DNA from: Daphnia pulex
Lineage: Eukaryota > Arthropoda > Branchiopoda > Diplostraca > Daphniidae
Direction of reading: 5' to 3'
NCBI RefSeq assembly: GCF_021134715.1
Contig: NC_060027.1
Coordinates: forward strand, 1,364,001 to 1,428,000
Length of the DNA stretch: 64,000 bases
The position numbers and the translations under genes are program-made. Below, one piece after another: positions 35,309 to 47,639 of this stretch. A model generated the notes under the pieces. The model ran no database searches and was not told the DNA's origin. It was given only the letters and a program-made list of their open reading frames with translations. How positions within the stretch are numbered: position 1 is the stretch's first letter; every line of letters starts with the position of its first letter.

Positions 35309-36590
35309 ATCAAGAAGCTTCGAGTTTTATGAAGAAAGGCGGCGACAACTTCGTACTATGTCACGATTTTTCTAGGCTTAAGAAAGAATAGAGACAAATT
35401 TGTCCTACCTTGAAGCCTGGGGAATACAGGCAGGCACCCCACATTCCATAGAAGTTCCAAATCCACAGAATCCACCAGAAAAGATAGTTAAAAGGACGTC
35501 CTGGTGAATACATCCATGCATTCACATGTACACGAGTAGAGAAAGGGGAAGAACTCGACCGACATCGGTTGTTTCTCCACTCAAACGGGATGCTGGTTAT
35601 CTAGATTAAAAAATTAGAAATGGGTTACGACAAATATTTACAGAAATAAGGAAAAGTTGAAAATGAGACACTATTGGTAAACCATAATGTTAATAAAAAA
35701 GAGAATTGAAGGTTTACAGGTAATGATGGTTTACATACAGTGTGTTGATGCTCGTCAGGCATCATTAAAATATCTAGCAGAGTACAGGAATAAAAGTAAC
35801 GAAAACCATTACCCAACATTACCATTAGCGATGACACAGAGATTGTTGCTGATGGCAGGTGATTGAAGACATGTGATTGGTGATGCACAAGCAAAACTTG
35901 CACATCTTTTCTTTGTGATGGTAGGCTCCGGCCCCAAATCTGTGACAACAGAAAAGGTTATAACAGTGGAAACAAACTGCTAAGCATGGACAGGGGGCTT
36001 CATAATGAATGGTACTCAGGTACTAATATTTCTCAAATCTGAGACAGATTCAACTGTTTTGAGTTCCCATAATGACTCAATTTGTACTGTAAATTTCATT
36101 TACCTGCCAAAACAGCATGGAGATTGGAGAGTCGCGAACTCCAGAGTTAACATGATGAAAACGACGATCACATTTTTGTGATGTTCTTAATCTTTCGTGT
36201 AAATTTGTTTCCAAAAAATTCCATTTTCTTTGTGATCTTAAACGTGGTTTCTTTGTCTCATGCTTTGTCGAGAGAAAAAAAAAGAGTACAGAACAGGAAA
36301 AAGCAGACGACACTAATCGTTAGCCATAAAAATAAAATATCGATTTAAAAAAAGTCAATATCCCACAATAATTAAAAACCGCTCAAACAATAAAACAATC
36401 GGTTTTTATCTATTTTGTTTCAACTAAAATGTATCATTAATTATATTAGAGTAATTGGATTGAATTGAAAATATTAGACATGGAACTCTGGTCTTTCCGT
36501 CCGACTCGATTGGCCAGCCCAACAAATCCATCGACTTTATTCCCGTCCGGTTAAATTCGCCCAGTCAAAGTCCGTCAGAGGATGTGATGA
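35309..36590. repeat. duplicated upstream block (repeats A, B and C), copy 4
   Basis: The block begins with a remnant of repeat A (AGCTTCGAGTTTTATGAAGAAAG). It then follows 24480-25790 closely, and its right part follows 14560-15170. It ends directly before the GATA sites of the second full kinase-propeller gene. Confidence 0.7.
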
Positions 36591-36600
36591 GTGCAGCATC

Positions 36601-36631
36601 GGATAAAGACCACTGCGTTATTATCAGATAA
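36601..36631 (+). promoter_or_regulatory. GATA-factor site pair upstream of the second kinase-propeller gene
   Basis: GGATAA at 36601 and TTATCAGATAA at 36621-36631 repeat the pair before the first copy with the same spacing. Flanking sequence is also nearly identical, so conservation may simply reflect recent duplication. Confidence 0.4.
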
Positions 36632-36990
36632 AGACCACATCACCTTGGTCACTATCTGTGCTGATTACAACGTTACACCGTTTGCTGGCAACTAAATGGG
36701 CTGGCGAGTCAAATCCCTATAAGCGTGAGGATCAATTTGGGTCTCTTGCTGCGTACTGCGTTTCGTCTTCACATTGCCTCCAGTCGTTATTTTTCCGCAT
36801 TGAGCAACTGGATATTTATCAAACTTTCGGTCGATCAAAAATTGATAACGGACCAACAGTTTTAAACAGTTGCATTTCGCAAACGAAATTCTGTGCTTCT
36901 TCGTACGTCTTCGTCTAAACCAGAGGTAGGCCGAGAAGGACATAACTTCGTCTATTTAGCCTCTAAATAGTCCCAGATTCCGCTGTTTGA

Positions 36991-39900
36991 ATGGAGCGCC
37001 TATTGCGTCATAACGAAGAGGATCTTCTCTTCACAGGAAAGAACATCCATTGCAGAAAAAAGCCACTTTTCAAAGGGTTGGGCGATTCGTTGGTGTACAG
37101 CGGGTATTTCAAAAAGGCGAAGAATTCAAAAGAAGAAATTGTAGTGAGGAAGATTAAGAAAACAGATTGCGACGAAGAATGGTATGATATCTTTAACAAA
37201 CATATTCAAGAGAAGGATCCCATCAAACATGAAAATGTCCTCAAAATTATTAGCTACGAAGAAATGGATCAATGGAGGTTATTTGAAATTTAAGGTTTTC
37301 TTATTTGACGGAGAATATAATCAACAGCTAAATTTGTTTGTGCAGATATTTTGCTCTGGAACGTTACGACGCTACACTGGGGCAGTTTTGCAAAGGAATT
37401 TATAAGGGACCGATGCCATCTGACGCCCAAGTTCTTTGCCAAATCACCAAAGGGCTTTTGTTTCTGCACAAAGAGCAATGCACACATGGAAATTTGACGC
37501 CCCGAACAATTCTAATCGCTTCCTCACAGCCGGTGCGGATGATGATCAAATTATCAGAGTTTGGGTTGAGCAAATTCGTCGGCCAATGCGACGACAGTCA
37601 AGCGGAGTCGAACGACCAAGATGGAAACTCATTTCATAGAGCGGCAATGAAATTTAAATACACCGAGGAACTGGGGAAGCAACTAGACCTTTGCAAAAAG
37701 AAATATTGGATATTAGATGGAACAACCACCGAAAGTAACCAGCAGACCCCTACACCTAATCAAGATACATTTGCAGCAGGCTGCCTCTGTTTTTATTTCC
37801 TCAAACGGGGTGCGCATCCCTTCGGTGACGACTCGTCGTCAATCTTGGAAAACATTCAAAAACGAAATCCTGTCAACTTAAAAAGTAATTCTTTTGTCTA
37901 ATCTTAATAAAAATAAATAGATTTACTGTTTATGTCCATTTCTCAGCTCTACAACAAGAAAAAGGCGTATGGGAATTTGCCTACGAGCCCATAGAAAACA
38001 TGATTGGAGATCCACCGACCGACGGCAAAAATTGGTTGATGATAGCCAAAGATCATTTTAAAAAGGCCCTTCCTCGTAAGTTTGTTGCAGAATGAATTTT
38101 TGAATTTGAACCTATAATTAAACGTGTTATTGTGAATAATTTGCAGTGAGATTTGAAGAAAAAAAGGAGAACGAACTCGGCAGGGGAGGGTTTGGAATCG
38201 TGTACAAAGGAACATACGAAGGAAATGCAGTTGCAGTTAAAGTTACAGTTAAGGTACATTTAGATGATGCAAGAAAAAAAGACCAGAAACGGGAAATGGA
38301 GGAACACTTCCTGTTAGACCACGAAAATGTCCTGAAACTTTTGCACGTCGATGACTCACGGGATAAAACGTATCTAAATGGAATTCAAAATTATTATTTG
38401 ACACATTCATTGATTTTTCAATTTCATATGCAGATGCCTTGTGCTCGAATTATGTGCCGGGACACTGACAGACTATTGCGAGAAGAAATACAAGGGACCG
38501 GAATTGCCACCAGATGGCCTAGTTTTATATCAAATCGCCAATGGATTGCACTACATCCACTCACGAAATTTAGTTCATCGCGACGTCAAACCGGACAACA
38601 TTCTCATCTCAATCACGACACCCGTCCAAATGAAATTGTCCGATTTCGGATATGTCAAAAAAACAAGTCATCGAGGGACATTTACTCAGAGTGGATTGAA
38701 AGGAACTGAAAAGTGGATGGCGCCTGAAATTTTGGAGCTTGTGATTAAAATGGAAGAGTCAAGTGATAGCACGTCTGAGGAACTTCCGCACGGAACAATC
38801 CAAAGCGACACATTCGCTGCCGGCTGCGTCTTTTTCTACTTCCTGACTCGCGGTAAACATCCGTTTGGCAATTCTTATAAAATTCCAGGGAACATCGTAG
38901 ATAACAATCCAATTGAGCTGAATCAACACAAACAAAGTAACAAGCATTTCACTTGTATTTTCATCACGATGGTATGTACAAAAGCTGCTCAACATTTTCT
39001 GATCACAGATTTGCAAGGCGATGATCGTGCCCTATACAAACTGATTGGAAAAATGATAGAGCCGAAAGATGAAAGAATCGAATTGCCCGATGTTATCATA
39101 CAAATGACGAATTTAACTGCCACACGTAAAATCAAACATTTTCTCTGATATTTTAAATCAGTCTTCTATTTTGTAACTTTGTATATAATAACAGGTAAAT
39201 TCAAAAGAGTTGCGCGATTAGTGCGTGAGAGAGGCAGAAAGTGCGTCTCCCGTTTTCACCCGAAGAAACCAGTTCTCGCCTGCGGCATTAAAAATGAAAT
39301 TATTTTCTTTTCTGCCGAGAATTGGTCCATTCCTTTTTCTAATTGGAAACGGGACGAAAATAAGTTTCAAATTGGACATGAAAAAGGAATTACGAGGATG
39401 GAATGGAATGTAATAAGCTCATTTATATGAAGAGATTGAATCATTAAGTTGCATTAAATGTTTGATTTCCCTCTTAATTTGTATTTAATTGTTTGTTTAG
39501 GCGGACGGAAGTCAATTGGCTATCATCTTTCGTGAACATGTCATCGTGTGGAGTTATCCAAGTGGCGCAATTCTCTATCAAAAGGAATTAGAAAAAGGGA
39601 TGGATCACATCGAGTGGAATCCCTTCATGCCAAACATATTCGTTACTTTTCCCGTAAGTTGTTTCTTTTCTTTTAATTTGTTTCCATCACGTGTCAGATA
39701 TACCTATGTACGTCATGTGATCTCCCCCTTTTTTCTGCGAAATATTATTCGACCAAAAACCGCCAAGTCCAACCCTTTAAAATGTTTAGAACCACAACAT
39801 TTTGTAATTCTACCTTCAAGCTAAATGTAGTTTCCGGGTAGTTTCACCTGATTTCACGTCGTTTTAGTAAAATCATTTTGGTTTGACCGCAATCTGATGG

Positions 39901-41676
39901 GAGCGTTCAAGTAATACAACATCGCGCAATTTCGGCGCTTTTTTCTTTCTCCCCCCCCCCCTCCCTTTGGTCACAGTCCGTAACGAAAAGTTATCCCCCC
40001 TCCTTTTATTACGTCACAAAATGCTCAACCCTCCCATATTTTTTGAGAAGAAATCTTTTGTAACAAAAATCCAATTTCGCCCTAGAGGGAGTGGCGATTG
40101 GCCAAGTGACGTCATATTTTGGCCAACCTTTCCTGGTTTGATTTTGGTAAACCCCTCCTCCTATGTCATTTTTTTTACCCCCCCCCTCCCCCCGAAGCGT
40201 GATGTATCACTGTGAACTCATCCTCCCTTCTCTTCAAATGCCCGCGCCTCTTCCCCCAACTTTAACTTTTTCTTCTTTTTAGGACGATTTTGGAACAAAA
40301 GTTTTCTTCTTCAATTCTTGCCCTGTCAACCAACGGTCATTTCATTTCTGCACAATCGAATGTGAGAAAATGATCAAGAGTGTCCAGTGGATCTCTGCGA
40401 ATCGAGTTGCTCTCGGCTTATGGAAATACGGAGGAATTGAAATTTGGGAAATTGACGAATCGACGAGGTCCGAAAAATTCGTTAAACGACTCAAACATGA
40501 AAGCGTGACGGTGAGTTTTGTCTACCCATTGACATGCTATTGCACATTCTCGTTAATTTGTCTACTTGTTCTTTCATTAAGGGTTGGATAGCAGATATGG
40601 CATGGGACGAAAGGACGAAATGTTTGGCCGCTTGTTCATCCAACGGATGGATGACGGTAAATTGTCGTTGATGTTTATTTGAATGGGCGTGTCATATTGA
40701 ACTTGTCGTTTTTCGTAGATTTGGTCGATGGACAGCGACCAACCCATTCACGCCGAAAAGGTTGACGTCGTATGCATGAGTTTTGCTTGGCGTCCAAACG
40801 GGAAACCAACGGACGACGAGGGAATGGACGCTGACAGGAAATCGGCCGACAATTTCATTTTGGCTACTAGGTGAGTTGATCAACGGACGGGAATTGTGAA
40901 AAATGGGATTGAACTAAAAAAGTCTGCATCCACATATTTTTCTCAAGGAATGGAGAAAAGAAGCCTTTCGCGCTCAAAAATTCAATTTTTATTATTCCCG
41001 CGTCAGGAATGTGCGAGGAGGAAGGGGAGAAATTTCCCATTTTTTATTTTCATTTTAATTTTCATTCAGTGGATTGCGGGATGGGAAGATTGTCATTTGG
41101 ACCCCGCTGGCAAAGGAAAAGACAAGAATTCTCAGTCAACATTCAGATAGGATAGTGTCGCTGTCGTTTTCCCCCGACGGGCGGTTTCTCGCATCAGAGG
41201 ATGGGGAGAAATTGATCATCTGGGCAACTGAGGTAAACAAGAAAACGGAACGGATAAAGAGAGAGTGATATTTAATTGTAATACAATTTAAATCTATTCA
41301 ACGTTATTTCAGAACTGGGAACCCGTTTACATCGACGAAGGAGATTGGGGCAAACCTTTTTCGTGGTTGTATTCTTCGTCTACGGATGTCCCTGACTACA
41401 AATTGACATTCAACTCATACGATGGCAAGGTATCAACGGGATAATCGTTTTCTTAAAAAAATTTATTTTAACCGTAATAACACAAATATAACTTATAATA
41501 TAATATTATAACCTTAATAACCCTTAACCCCATGCTGCCCCGGGCATATTTTTCTATTTTCATAAATCGTCTTTTATAGGAATTCACCTACAGTTCATCC
41601 TTATAAATCCTTATGTTATAACCACATCTCATATTATTAGGTTGTTGTCGTAGAATACGTCGTCGACGGCCAGTAA
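36991..41676 (+). CDS. pseudokinase - IRE1-like kinase - WD40 propeller fusion, copy 2
   Basis: Fourteen exons with the same phases as the first copy give 978 residues: 36991-37277, 37346-37884, 37947-38075, 38147-38369, 38434-38936, 39009-39125, 39195-39409, 39501-39653, 40283-40510, 40582-40656, 40719-40870, 41070-41232, 41313-41429 and 41641-41676. The pseudokinase keeps the disabled motifs (IVVRKIKK, HGNLTPRTILI, SEFGLSK). The second kinase has GRGGFGIVY, VAVK, VHRDVKPDNILIS, SDFGYVK, WMAPEIL and HPFG. The activation segment region is longer than in copy 1, with a Ser/Glu-rich insert (MEESSDSTSEELP). Propeller strands include VIVWSYPSG, IEIWEIDES, IWSMDSDQPIH and KIVIWTPLA. The last exon ends EYVVDGQ. 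Two copies about 21 kb apart share exon plan, promoter flank and intron pattern, so the whole unit was duplicated. Confidence 0.8.
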
Positions 41677-42342
41677 GAAATTCCATGCAAAGATTGAAGA
41701 TCACGAGAGGATTGCGAAAGAAAAAGAAACCGGCGGCGAATGGCCAATCGGATCCAATTGCGACTTGAAATAATCATCGTTATTTATTTCATTCGTTCAT
41801 TGCTGTTTTATTTCTTTGTCGGACGGACGAAGAATAAAATGCAATCCTATGGCAGTGCAAACAGATGTGGATCCAGCATCACAGTAGTCTAATCATAACT
41901 AAACAAAATCCTGAAAGGTTTCTATAGGAGGATATAATTATAAAAAATAAAATTAGATATTTAATAATAAACAAATTATTCAAGAAGGAGTTGATTCAAT
42001 TCGAAATGTTAAGTGTATTGTGGTCGGTAGTTAGTGCAAATACAAAAACGAGACATCCAGCAGCCAAACGCTAATCGAAAAACGATTAATTTCTGAAATA
42101 AAACATAACATAAAATAAATTTGAGATAGAAATTTTTTTTTATTTAGTCAAAAGTTAAATTGGATTTTTAGGAAATAAGTCGAGACGAAAAAACATAAAA
42201 AATAAGTCGAGACCTTGTCAAAAGTGAAGGTCACTACCAATCGCCCTACGGGTGCAAAATTAATTGATCATTCCTATTATTTTATTTTCTCTAAATCATT
42301 TTGAGTTTTGATTTGTTTTGTCATAAAAATTGTCCCCAACCT
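41677..42342. other. intergenic gap between convergent genes
   Basis: The gap holds the 3' UTRs of the second kinase-propeller gene (poly-A signal candidates near 41833 and 42099) and of the SAXO-like gene. No gene is seen. Confidence 0.4.
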
Positions 42343-45300
42343 TCAGCCCATCGAGTTGATGATTGGCCGGTAGAAGCGATGATTGTGCAACTCGCGGGTG
42401 AATTGGTAATTGGACTTGTCGTCGACGTGCAAAACGGCCGCCGGGCACGGCTCGATAGCCGGCAACGTGAAACTCTTTTTGTAAAGTGATCCGTCCACCT
42501 CGTGATGCTGGCCCGTCTGCTGGCCGCCGCCCAGTGAGAACGACGACTCGGTGGCCTGGTGCTTCCGCCTCGCCTGCTGGGCAACCACTTGGTCCCTCGT
42601 CATTGGCTGATGCGATAATTTCTGCTGCGTATTGTTGCCGTTCATCCGGTTCCGGCCGGAAGGTTCATTGACGTTCCAGTCCTGGAGTCGATTGCTGGTG
42701 CGGGGCCTAGTCATTTGACTCTTCTGCGCTCCATCCAGCGGAATAAAAGAATCCTGGGCCTCGCTGGTCATGGCCGGTGAATTTCCCGATCCGAATTGAA
42801 TCGATGACTCCATCTGGCGGACTCGGTTCATGTTGGGTCCCGTCTGAAAGTAGCCGATCCCGGCCGGCTGTTGTCCGTCAAACTGTTGACTCACCCGACG
42901 GGCCCCGGCCGCCGGCCTGCTGTTATTGTTCCCCCAGGAGGAATCGTTGCTCTGCAATTGGCCGACTGGTTTGGCAATTGTCGGACGCTGGACGCGGTGC
43001 TCCGGGTAATCCGCTTTGACCACCGACTCGGTGGTGAAATCCCCTCCGGCCACAGCCAAAGTGCTGTGCATCCGCTTGATTTCCGGTCGGACGGGCTCGG
43101 CCTTTTGGACGTAGGATTGCATGTAGGCCGTCTGGAGGTCGACGTCGCCTTCCATTTTCAGGTTGTCGTGCAACTTGTTGATGATGGGCCGTTTCGACTC
43201 GAACTGGTGGCCGTAGTCGCGCTGGGTCGATTGCGGCTGCTGGTTGCCGGCGGCCTTGTAATAAGCCCCGTTGGTCGGATGCACCGGAATGTTGTCCTGC
43301 AATTTCTTGATGATGGGCCGCTCGGCGTGAAATTCCACGTAATCCTTGCGTGACTGAGACGATTGTTCCATGGCACCGCTGAATTTCAGCGTGTCTTCCA
43401 TCCTGCGGAATGAAACAAAAATTCAACATCACCAGTTGATCCAGCAACACACGCCATTCCGGCATTCCGCAACAACCCGGAAAAATGGGCGGAGTCGAAT
43501 TTGGAATTTTTTACTTTTTGCGGATGGGTTTGGCGTAGTCGAGGTGTTCCGGATATTCCGCATTGTGGGCTTCGAATTTGGCCAGGTGAGGAATGGCCAA
43601 ATTGTCCTGGAGCTTTTTGATGACTGGACGCTCGGCCGTGAATTGCTTGTAGTCCTCGTGCAAGTGGCCGGCCTTGGCCATTTCCTGTCCGTTGCCGCCG
43701 GTGGTGATTTGATCGGCCAGCAGATGGCGTTTGGGTCTGGAGACGGGCATCTCCTTGTAGGTGGCCTGCGACAGCGACTCGTTCTGCTCCATCGATCCGG
43801 CCGCGATTTTCAATGAACTTTGCAGCCGCCGGATCGTCGGCCGCTCCACGGTGAACTGGCGGAAATCGGCGTTGGACACGGACGAGTCCACCACGTTGCC
43901 GCTCTCCAATTGAATGCTGTCCGGGATCCGGTGATTGGCCGGCCGCACGTAATTCTCGTGATCCTTTTAATTTACATGAAAATTAATAAAAATTTTTCAT
44001 TATTCAAAATTTAAAAATTAATTTTATTCAATTACAAATTAAAAAATAATTTTTAAAATTTTAAAATGAATTTTTTTTAAATTCCAAATTTCAAATTTTT
44101 TTTTTAAATTAGAAATTTATTTTAAAAATTAAAAATTTTAGTTTTAATTATGATATGGGCTGCGGGGTTATCGATAGAGGTGGAAGTGAACCGGTTGATG
44201 GGTCCCTCGGTGTTTATTGGAGTAGGACGAGGTCGCCCGTGTATTGGATTGCGTCTCTCAATTCCTATACGTTGTTTAATGTTTGCTTGTCGGGAAATTG
44301 ATTGGCGTGACTCTGTTATGGCCAAACTCAAATTCACTCTGTCCAAAAAATCCTAGACGTCAGATAGCCTCTGAGCCCCAAGATACGAATAGAAAAAAAA
44401 AGGACCCTGGGATGTGGGGATCAGTAGTTGCCAAGTTGGCCCCAAGGGCAACCAGCCCCCCACTGGCCAGCACCACCACTACCACACGACTCACGTCAAA
44501 GTTGCGTGAACTTGACCCAATTGAACTCGTTATATTCTCCCACTTTCCCATACGCAAATGAGCTGCTGCCGCCGCAAACCACCGAAATGGATTTTTGATG
44601 ATATTGAAATTATTATTTAATTTTTTTAAACTGAATTAATTTAACATTCACGAGCCAATTTTTGATTTTTTATTCGTGACGAGGGAAAATGATTTTGTTA
44701 ATGCCGCGGAATCGTGTCCAGGGTTTTACCTGGTAGTCCCGACTGGTTGAAACGGCGTCCAGGTTGCCCCTGACTTTTAACGAGGACCGCAATTTGCGTC
44801 CGCCTTCCGGCCGTTTGACGTTGCTGAACGGCCGGTACTGGTCACGGCTGAGCGTTGTAGCGGTGAATGGATCCCCGTCGAAGGAAGCGGTTCCGCCGGA
44901 CGTTTTCAACTGATCCACCAACCGATGGATGACTGGCCTCTTGACCTGGAATTCCGGATAGTCGGTCCGGAGCGACGGTTTGGCTTCCATGCCAACGCCT
45001 GGACCGCCGACCTGCAGATTGTCCACCAGTTTCTTAATGACGGGCCGCTCGGCCGGCCTGGCCGGCTGGGCGTAGTCGTTCTGGGCCAGACTGGAGCTCA
45101 TCAGCAATTCGGCGGATCGACTAGCGGGTCCGAAATCCAAAGTCGCTTGCTGGGGATGTTTGCGACAACGATGGCGTCTATATGTATACACGCAGTTGAA
45201 ATTTTATAATGTCGCAAGAGTTCAAATGAAATTCAATCGTCTGTTGAGTCTATTTCCAAAAGGGAGATAGCAACCAATACGGCCGCCATCACAGGTTTGT

Positions 45301-46602
45301 CATCTGGAATAATATCAAATCGACTCTAGTATAGTTGGCCAGCACCGATAAATCAATGATGGCCGTCCAGTGGATGTCCCTGAGACTCTCTTTGCTGACG
45401 TCCGCGTGAATTTTTTAAAGCGACTGCCCAGACTGCGGTGGATGAGCTCATCTGCAACCCAATAACTTTCTATGCGCTAACCAAAGGAAACAATTCCAGC
45501 AGATTCGATAGGACTTAAAAGTTAAATCAACTTTCTATATTGGATAGAAAATGGATTTTGAATAGTATAGACACATTTTCAGAGGCTCGTTATATTTTAT
45601 TGGGTCACTGTACAATTGAAGAGGTGCTACATAGGGGGGAGAACTTTTTTACTGGGATTTCTCTTTCTTTCTTGTTTCTAAAAATAAATGAAATAAAATA
45701 CAAAAAAAAGTTCTTTTTTGTTGGGTTCTCTGTGGGCCGTCATCATCATCATCGTGCCGTGAGGACCATCACGCAAGTCTGGCATGAAATGCACTTGCGT
45801 GAGACTTGGCTGTCGTGCGTGAGACGAGCGTTATAGTATGGCTCCCTCGACGATAAGAAATAAGAAAATCCTCGTCTTGTTTTATCGTTTTTTTCTTTTT
45901 CTTATTTTTTTTTTAGTTTCGGGGGAAGGATATTAAATGTTTGAAACGGTCACCAACTCGCCATAGCGTTTCCTAATAATTCAGTCGGTTGCTCTTGCTG
46001 TGCTGTTGTTGCTGTGTGTGTCACGCCGGATTCTCAATCAACCGGACCACCAATCCACCCCCCTTATTGTTACAACTTTCATTTTTTCCTTCTTCTTCCC
46101 CCATCTAATACAGACGAAATTGGTACCTATATTCTCCCCTATTTCTATCTACTTTATCGATCAAACCGTGTCGCCAGTCTATAAGGCCAATTGTATTAAT
46201 AATAAACTCTTCCCAACAGTCTTATTATTTTATTTTTAAATATGAAACTATCATTGCACATGGGCTGCTGATTAGATAAGAAATGCTGGAAATTTGAGAA
46301 TCCTTGATCTTTCGTTAACTTTGAGGGTGACAAGGTCTAACTATAAGACGACAACACATATATTTTTTAACCAGAAGATTCCAGAGTTGAAATTTATCTT
46401 TCAAGTGATCGAGTGTCACTGAGGACAGAGTTCGAAAAATGTCCATCGTGACAGGCTCGTGATCATCCAGAAAATTCTCCATTTAAATTCTTATTTATCC
46501 CTTCAAAAAATGATTATAAAATCTACGTACTAAATTCAAATGAACTTACCCGCAAGTGCAGATTTGGCAAATGCATTTCTCCTGGGCAGTTGGTGGTTCC
46601 AT
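42343..46602 (-). CDS. SAXO/MAP6-type microtubule-associated repeat protein
   Basis: Four exons (46602-46550, 45177-44730, 43963-43515, 43402-42343) join in phase into 669 residues. The first exon ends KCICQICTCG and the second begins RHRCRKHP; together they form the Cys-rich N-terminal motif of SAXO (stabiliser of axonemal microtubules) proteins. The rest is a series of about ten degenerate repeats of the form DY..F...RP.I..L.D.L (ERPVIKKLVDNLQV, KRPVIHRLVDQLK, ERPTIRRLQSSLK, ERPIIKKLQDNIP, KRPIINKLHDNLK), like Mn modules. A Gln/Ser-rich region precedes a C-terminal end FYRPIINSMG. SAXO proteins bind and stabilise microtubules of cilia, flagella and centrioles; in an arthropod this would mean sperm or sensory cilia. 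The first intron (about 1.4 kb) is long for this region. The Cys motif makes the assignment fairly firm, though the repeats are longer than vertebrate ones. Confidence 0.7.
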
Positions 46603-47215
46603 AAACGACCCCGCCCCGTTTTTTTTTTGTCACGCTCTCTTCTGTCTTTTTCGACAACAGGAGAGACGTTCCAACGCTTATTTTGGCATGGGTTCAACCA
46701 AATTCAACAGCAGCAACTTGAGGACTCAATTTCTTTTCTTTTTGCTCTCGTGCGGACCTCGAATTGTTCTGCCGCGATCAATAACCGATTTTCAGTCTAT
46801 GCTAAGGTGACACGCATATGCCAAACAGTTTGCTCACGATTATTTTTTTTTGGGAGATGTTTGAACGGCGACTGCTGGAATTGTTTGAACCCCCGCCAAA
46901 CAACTCGACTGAACTCACCTGACAACTGAACCCCCCGATTTATATCGTTCGGCAATTGACTCCGGTTGCAGTCACGGTGAGCTGAGCACTCACTATACAA
47001 CCGGATGTTCTGTAGAACATGTCCGGTTTGGATCATGCGCCCTAATCCCCTCACCCACCCTTCCACTGCGTGTCTATAGATAACAAAAGAAATAAAATCA
47101 TAAAAGAAAAGAAAAATGTTGTACGGCTATAACTGATGACGCTAGATGGCAGCCCGTCAGTCCCGCCTACTTGTCTGCTGGGCAGCTCCATCCACTTTTT
47201 GGTTATGTGTGTGAC

Positions 47216-47639
47216 TATATAAATGAGCCATCGCCACATCGCCACCGCCTCACAAAATCACGAAAAAGTTCCGCAAGAGAGGAAACGGTGCCTATCGCGT
47301 TCTCTTTTTCCTCTTTTTTTTAAATTCAATTTCAAATTTCCCGCTATTTCTTTTTTTTTTCCGTGTGTCTAATTTCCCGGGGTGTTGTCGCGGTCGCCCA
47401 CAGCATCCGCAAGTTATCAACGTGTGCCCGTGATTGTTTTTTGTGTGTTGTCCGTGTTGTGTCTAATTTCATGTTACCAGTGTGTGCGGGTAGCAGCAGC
47501 AGCAGCAGCAGCGCAGCGGGAGAAAATTGCGAAATCTATTGGCAATTATTTTTCATTCGAGTGTGCTGTGCGGAACGCTCGTTATATAGAAATAACAGCC
47601 GGGCCCCCCTTCCATCATCATCAAATAAAAACCCACCAG
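47216..47639 (+). promoter_or_regulatory. TATA box and probable noncoding first exon of the acyl-CoA synthetase gene
   Basis: TATATAAA at 47216-47223 is followed by a stretch without a conserved frame and an exon-like end at 47639 (CACCAG/GTAACA, a good donor). The short repeat of AGC at about 47490-47515 lies inside. No other plus-strand coding start is near, so this is a candidate 5' UTR exon for the gene starting at 51695. It could also be an unrelated transcript. Confidence 0.35.

Noticed and set aside
42321..43465. Alternative frames across the SAXO-like gene
   Set aside because: They compete with a frame that has clear repeats and consistent splice phases.
45540..46239. Short plus-strand frames in the first intron of the SAXO-like gene
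   Set aside because: They are A+T-rich, carry no motif and have no splice or start context.
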